This document shows positions 62,137 to 64,000 of a stretch of 64,000 bases of DNA, in pieces (position 1 is the stretch's first letter; each line of letters starts with the position of its first letter). Both the position numbers and the translations under genes were made by a program. Under the pieces are notes generated by a model, which did not search any database, was not told the DNA's origin, and was given only the letters and a program-made list of their open reading frames with translations. Source of the DNA: Couchioplanes azureus (GTDB lineage Bacteria > Actinomycetota > Actinomycetes > Mycobacteriales > Micromonosporaceae); assembly GCF_014648355.1 (NCBI RefSeq), contig NZ_BMQY01000002.1, positions 451,328-515,327 of the forward strand, written 5' to 3'.

Positions 62137-63453
62137 GTGCAGTTCGACGTCATGCGCTTCCCCTCGTACGCATACGACCCCGCCACCGGGGTCGCGACGT
62201 TCGACTACCTGCTCGACGGGCCGGAGCCGGAGTCCTTCACCGAGACGGTCACCTTCCCCGTGCCCGACGGCCGGGACGTGCCGGACACGTTCCTCCGGGT
62301 GCTCGACCTGCTGCACGTCGTCGCCGGGGTGAGCTACTACAAGGTCGGCGCGCCCGAGCGCATCGAGGCGCCCACCGCCGTGCCGGCCGAGGCCGCCGCC
62401 CTGTTCGACGCCGTCTACAGCCAGGGCCTCGGCGAGTACGCGTACGTGAACCAGCTCCCGTACGTGCTCGACATGACCGTGCGGGTGCCCGCCGTGGCCC
62501 CGGCGGCCCCGCCGGTGGACAACTCCGGCGCACGCCCGCTGTCCGCCGTCGGAGGCGGCAAGGACTCCATCGTCACGCTGGAGATCCTCCGCGCCGCGGG
62601 CCTCGACCCGGTGCCGTTCTCGGTCAACCCCAACCCGGTGATCGTCGCGGTCAACGCCGCGTCCGGCCTCGCCCCGCTGGCCGCCCGCCGCCGGCTCGAC
62701 CCGCGGCTGTTCGCGCTGAACGAGGCCGGCGCCCGCAACGGCCACATCCCGGTCACGGCGATCAACTCGCTGATCGCGATCGCCACCGCCACCCTGCACG
62801 GGCTCGGCCCGGTGGTGATGTCGAACGAGCGGTCCGCGTCCGACCCCAACCTGATCTGGAACGGTCACCCGATCAACCACCAGTGGTCCAAGGGCGTCGC
62901 CGCCGAGGGCCTGCTTCGGGCCGCCGTGACCGCGCACACGGGCCTGACCGAGCCGTACTTCTCGCTGCTGCGCTCGCTGTCCGAGCTGCACATCGCCCAG
63001 CTCTTCGCCCGGTTCACCGCGTACGACGACGTGGTCACCAGCTGCAACAAGGCGTTCAAGCTGCACGACCCGACGGCCCGCTGGTGCGGCGACTGCCCGA
63101 AGTGCCGCTTCGTGGCCCTCGCCATGGCGCCGTCGATGCCCCGCGAGCGGCTGACCCGCATCTTCGGCCGCGACCTGTTCGCCGACCCCGCGCAGGTCCC
63201 GGGCTATCTGGAGCTGCTCGGCATCGACGCGCACAAGCCCTTCGAGTGCGTCGGCGAGGTCGAGGAGTCCCTGGTGGCCCTCACCATGCTCGCCGACGAC
63301 CCGCAGTGGCGCGACGCTCCGGTGGTCGCCGCGCTGCGCGCCGCCGTCCCGGCCGCGGCGTGGGCGGAGGCATCCCGGGAGTCGGTGCTCACCCCGGGCG
63401 GGCAGACCTTCGTGCCACCGGCGTACGCGAAGGCGCTCGCCCAGGCGCTCTGA
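62137..63453 (+). CDS. murL: UDP-MurNAc-L-Ala-L-Glu epimerase (MurL)
   Basis: 438 residues from GTG 62137 (AGGAG 7 bases upstream). The sequence shows the MurL pattern: SYYKVGAPERIE, PLSAVGGGKDSIVTLEILRA (an ATP-pyrophosphatase-like SGGKDS loop), VVMSNERSASDPNLIWNGHP, INHQWSKG, and the Cys cluster in CNKAFKLHD and WCGDCPKCRFVALA. MurL, described with MurD2 in Xanthomonas oryzae, epimerises the L-Glu of UDP-MurNAc-L-Ala-L-Glu to D-Glu with ATP. Together they replace free D-Glu made by MurI. Whether MurI is also present cannot be seen here. Confidence 0.85.
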   Translation: MQFDVMRFPSYAYDPATGVATFDYLLDGPEPESFTETVTFPVPDGRDVPDTFLRVLDLLHVVAGVSYYKVGAPERIEAPTAVPAEAAALFDAVYSQGLGEYAYVNQLPYVLDMTVRVPAVAPAAPPVDNSGARPLSAVGGGKDSIVTLEILRAAGLDPVPFSVNPNPVIVAVNAASGLAPLAARRRLDPRLFALNEAGARNGHIPVTAINSLIAIATATLHGLGPVVMSNERSASDPNLIWNGHPINHQWSKGVAAEGLLRAAVTAHTGLTEPYFSLLRSLSELHIAQLFARFTAYDDVVTSCNKAFKLHDPTARWCGDCPKCRFVALAMAPSMPRERLTRIFGRDLFADPAQVPGYLELLGIDAHKPFECVGEVEESLVALTMLADDPQWRDAPVVAALRAAVPAAAWAEASRESVLTPGGQTFVPPAYAKALAQAL

Positions 63454-63457
63454 CGGC

Positions 63458-64000
63458 TCAGACCGGCTCCGGCACCCTTTCCGGTACCGACGGCGCACCG
63501 GCGTCCGGCGCCTTGCGCACCGCGCGCAGCGCGTACAGGCTGACCGGCACGCCGACCGCGACCAGGATCGCCGCCACCACCAGGCTGAACTGGTAGCCCT
63601 CGAGGTAGCGGTGCAGCTCGCTGCCGGTGGCCGCCTCGGCCCGGTCGGTCAGGATCGCGCCGAGGATGGTGATGCCCAGCAGCCCGAACACCTCCCGGGA
63701 GACGTTGAGCATGCCGGACGCGATGCCCGCCCGCCCGGCCGGCAGCGCCCCGACGATGACGTTGTTCAGCGGGACCATCAGTCCACCCCCGACGCCGTAG
63801 AGCACGAACCACGGCAGCAGGTCGAGGTAGACGGTGCCCTCGCCGTAGGTGGAGATCCCGGCCACCGCCACGGCCATCAGGGCCAATGCGCCGGCCACCG
63901 TCCGGGCCGCGCCGAACCGCACCTCCAGGCGTGGCGCCAGCGTCGCGAACACCGCCATGACCAGCGCCATCGGGACGAACGCGGCGCCCGCCTCGGTGGG
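63458..64000 (-). CDS. MFS transporter, C-terminal part (gene continues beyond the window)
   Basis: The last 180 residues of a major facilitator protein, open to the window edge. About five membrane helices: MAVFATLAPRLEVRFGAART includes a motif-A-like loop, GVGGGLMVPLNNVIVGALPAG is a typical DHA2 helix, and VSREVFGLLGITILGAIL ends the core. The stop lies 4 bp from that of murL, convergently. Likely a DHA2-type exporter; substrate unknown. Confidence 0.85.
   Translation of the reverse strand, partial: PTEAGAAFVPMALVMAVFATLAPRLEVRFGAARTVAGALALMAVAVAGISTYGEGTVYLDLLPWFVLYGVGGGLMVPLNNVIVGALPAGRAGIASGMLNVSREVFGLLGITILGAILTDRAEAATGSELHRYLEGYQFSLVVAAILVAVGVPVSLYALRAVRKAPDAGAPSVPERVPEPV

Overview
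The window is about 64 kb of very GC-rich DNA (roughly 73% in lines I counted). Genes are packed closely, GTG starts are common, stop/start overlaps occur in operons, and several convergent pairs are only 2-5 bp apart. The gene content (NgcE-type GlcNAc/chitobiose uptake, an SCO7613-type membrane protein, a Rv2466c-like thioredoxin-fold protein, MurD2/MurL, a trp attenuator like that known from Streptomyces) points to a filamentous actinobacterium, most likely Micromonosporaceae. A chemotaxis receptor would fit a zoospore former such as Actinoplanes, but the species is not shown by the sequence. I see no rRNA or tRNA genes, no insertion sequences and no CRISPR array.

Layout. 1-1.6 kb: the end of an MFS exporter and a nuclease-like/lamin-tail protein. 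1.86-10.5 kb: two fibronectin-III surface proteins leading into a MoxR-DUF58-transglutaminase-like operon whose last member has lost its catalytic Cys and His. 10.5-12 kb: PAP2 phosphatase and DUF3159 protein. 12-15 kb: an overlapping receiver/HEAT/glycosyltransferase operon, divergent from a histidine kinase with a displaced H-box histidine. 16.8-23 kb: BenE transporter, chemotaxis receptor, AlaT aminotransferase and an M4 protease without a signal peptide. 23-28.2 kb: GH13 glucosidase with its LacI regulator and a likely operator, then a kinase/receiver pair. 28.3-31.8 kb: small proteins, then a complete trp leader peptide and attenuator in front of a fused TrpE-TrpG.

31.9-35 kb holds the most unusual locus. 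A reverse transcriptase of retron type is preceded, 7 nt before its start codon, by a ~165-nt region bounded by a 19/21-nt inverted repeat with an AGC at the end of the first arm. This is the expected form of a retron msr-msd RNA. It is followed by a membrane protein of lower GC and a 63-residue protein, which are candidate partners. This looks like a retron defence unit not matching any family I can name with certainty.

35-45.9 kb: a regulator-like protein without a DNA-binding domain divergent from a DHA2 exporter, a methyltransferase, a DsbA-like protein, an 1,112-residue membrane protein and a large glycoside hydrolase. 46-52 kb: a YdjM-like membrane protein, a DUF1707 protein divergent from a NarL-type two-component system with a perfect 12-bp inverted repeat between them, a Nudix hydrolase and a glycogen-debranching-type enzyme. 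52-56 kb: DUF2332, an orphan type I-E Cse2/CasB with no other cas gene, and a family-A DNA polymerase. 56-60.5 kb: an RpiR-ngcEFG operon for amino-sugar import. 60.7-63.5 kb: divergent murD2 and murL, which give an alternative route to the D-glutamate of peptidoglycan. The window ends inside another MFS transporter.
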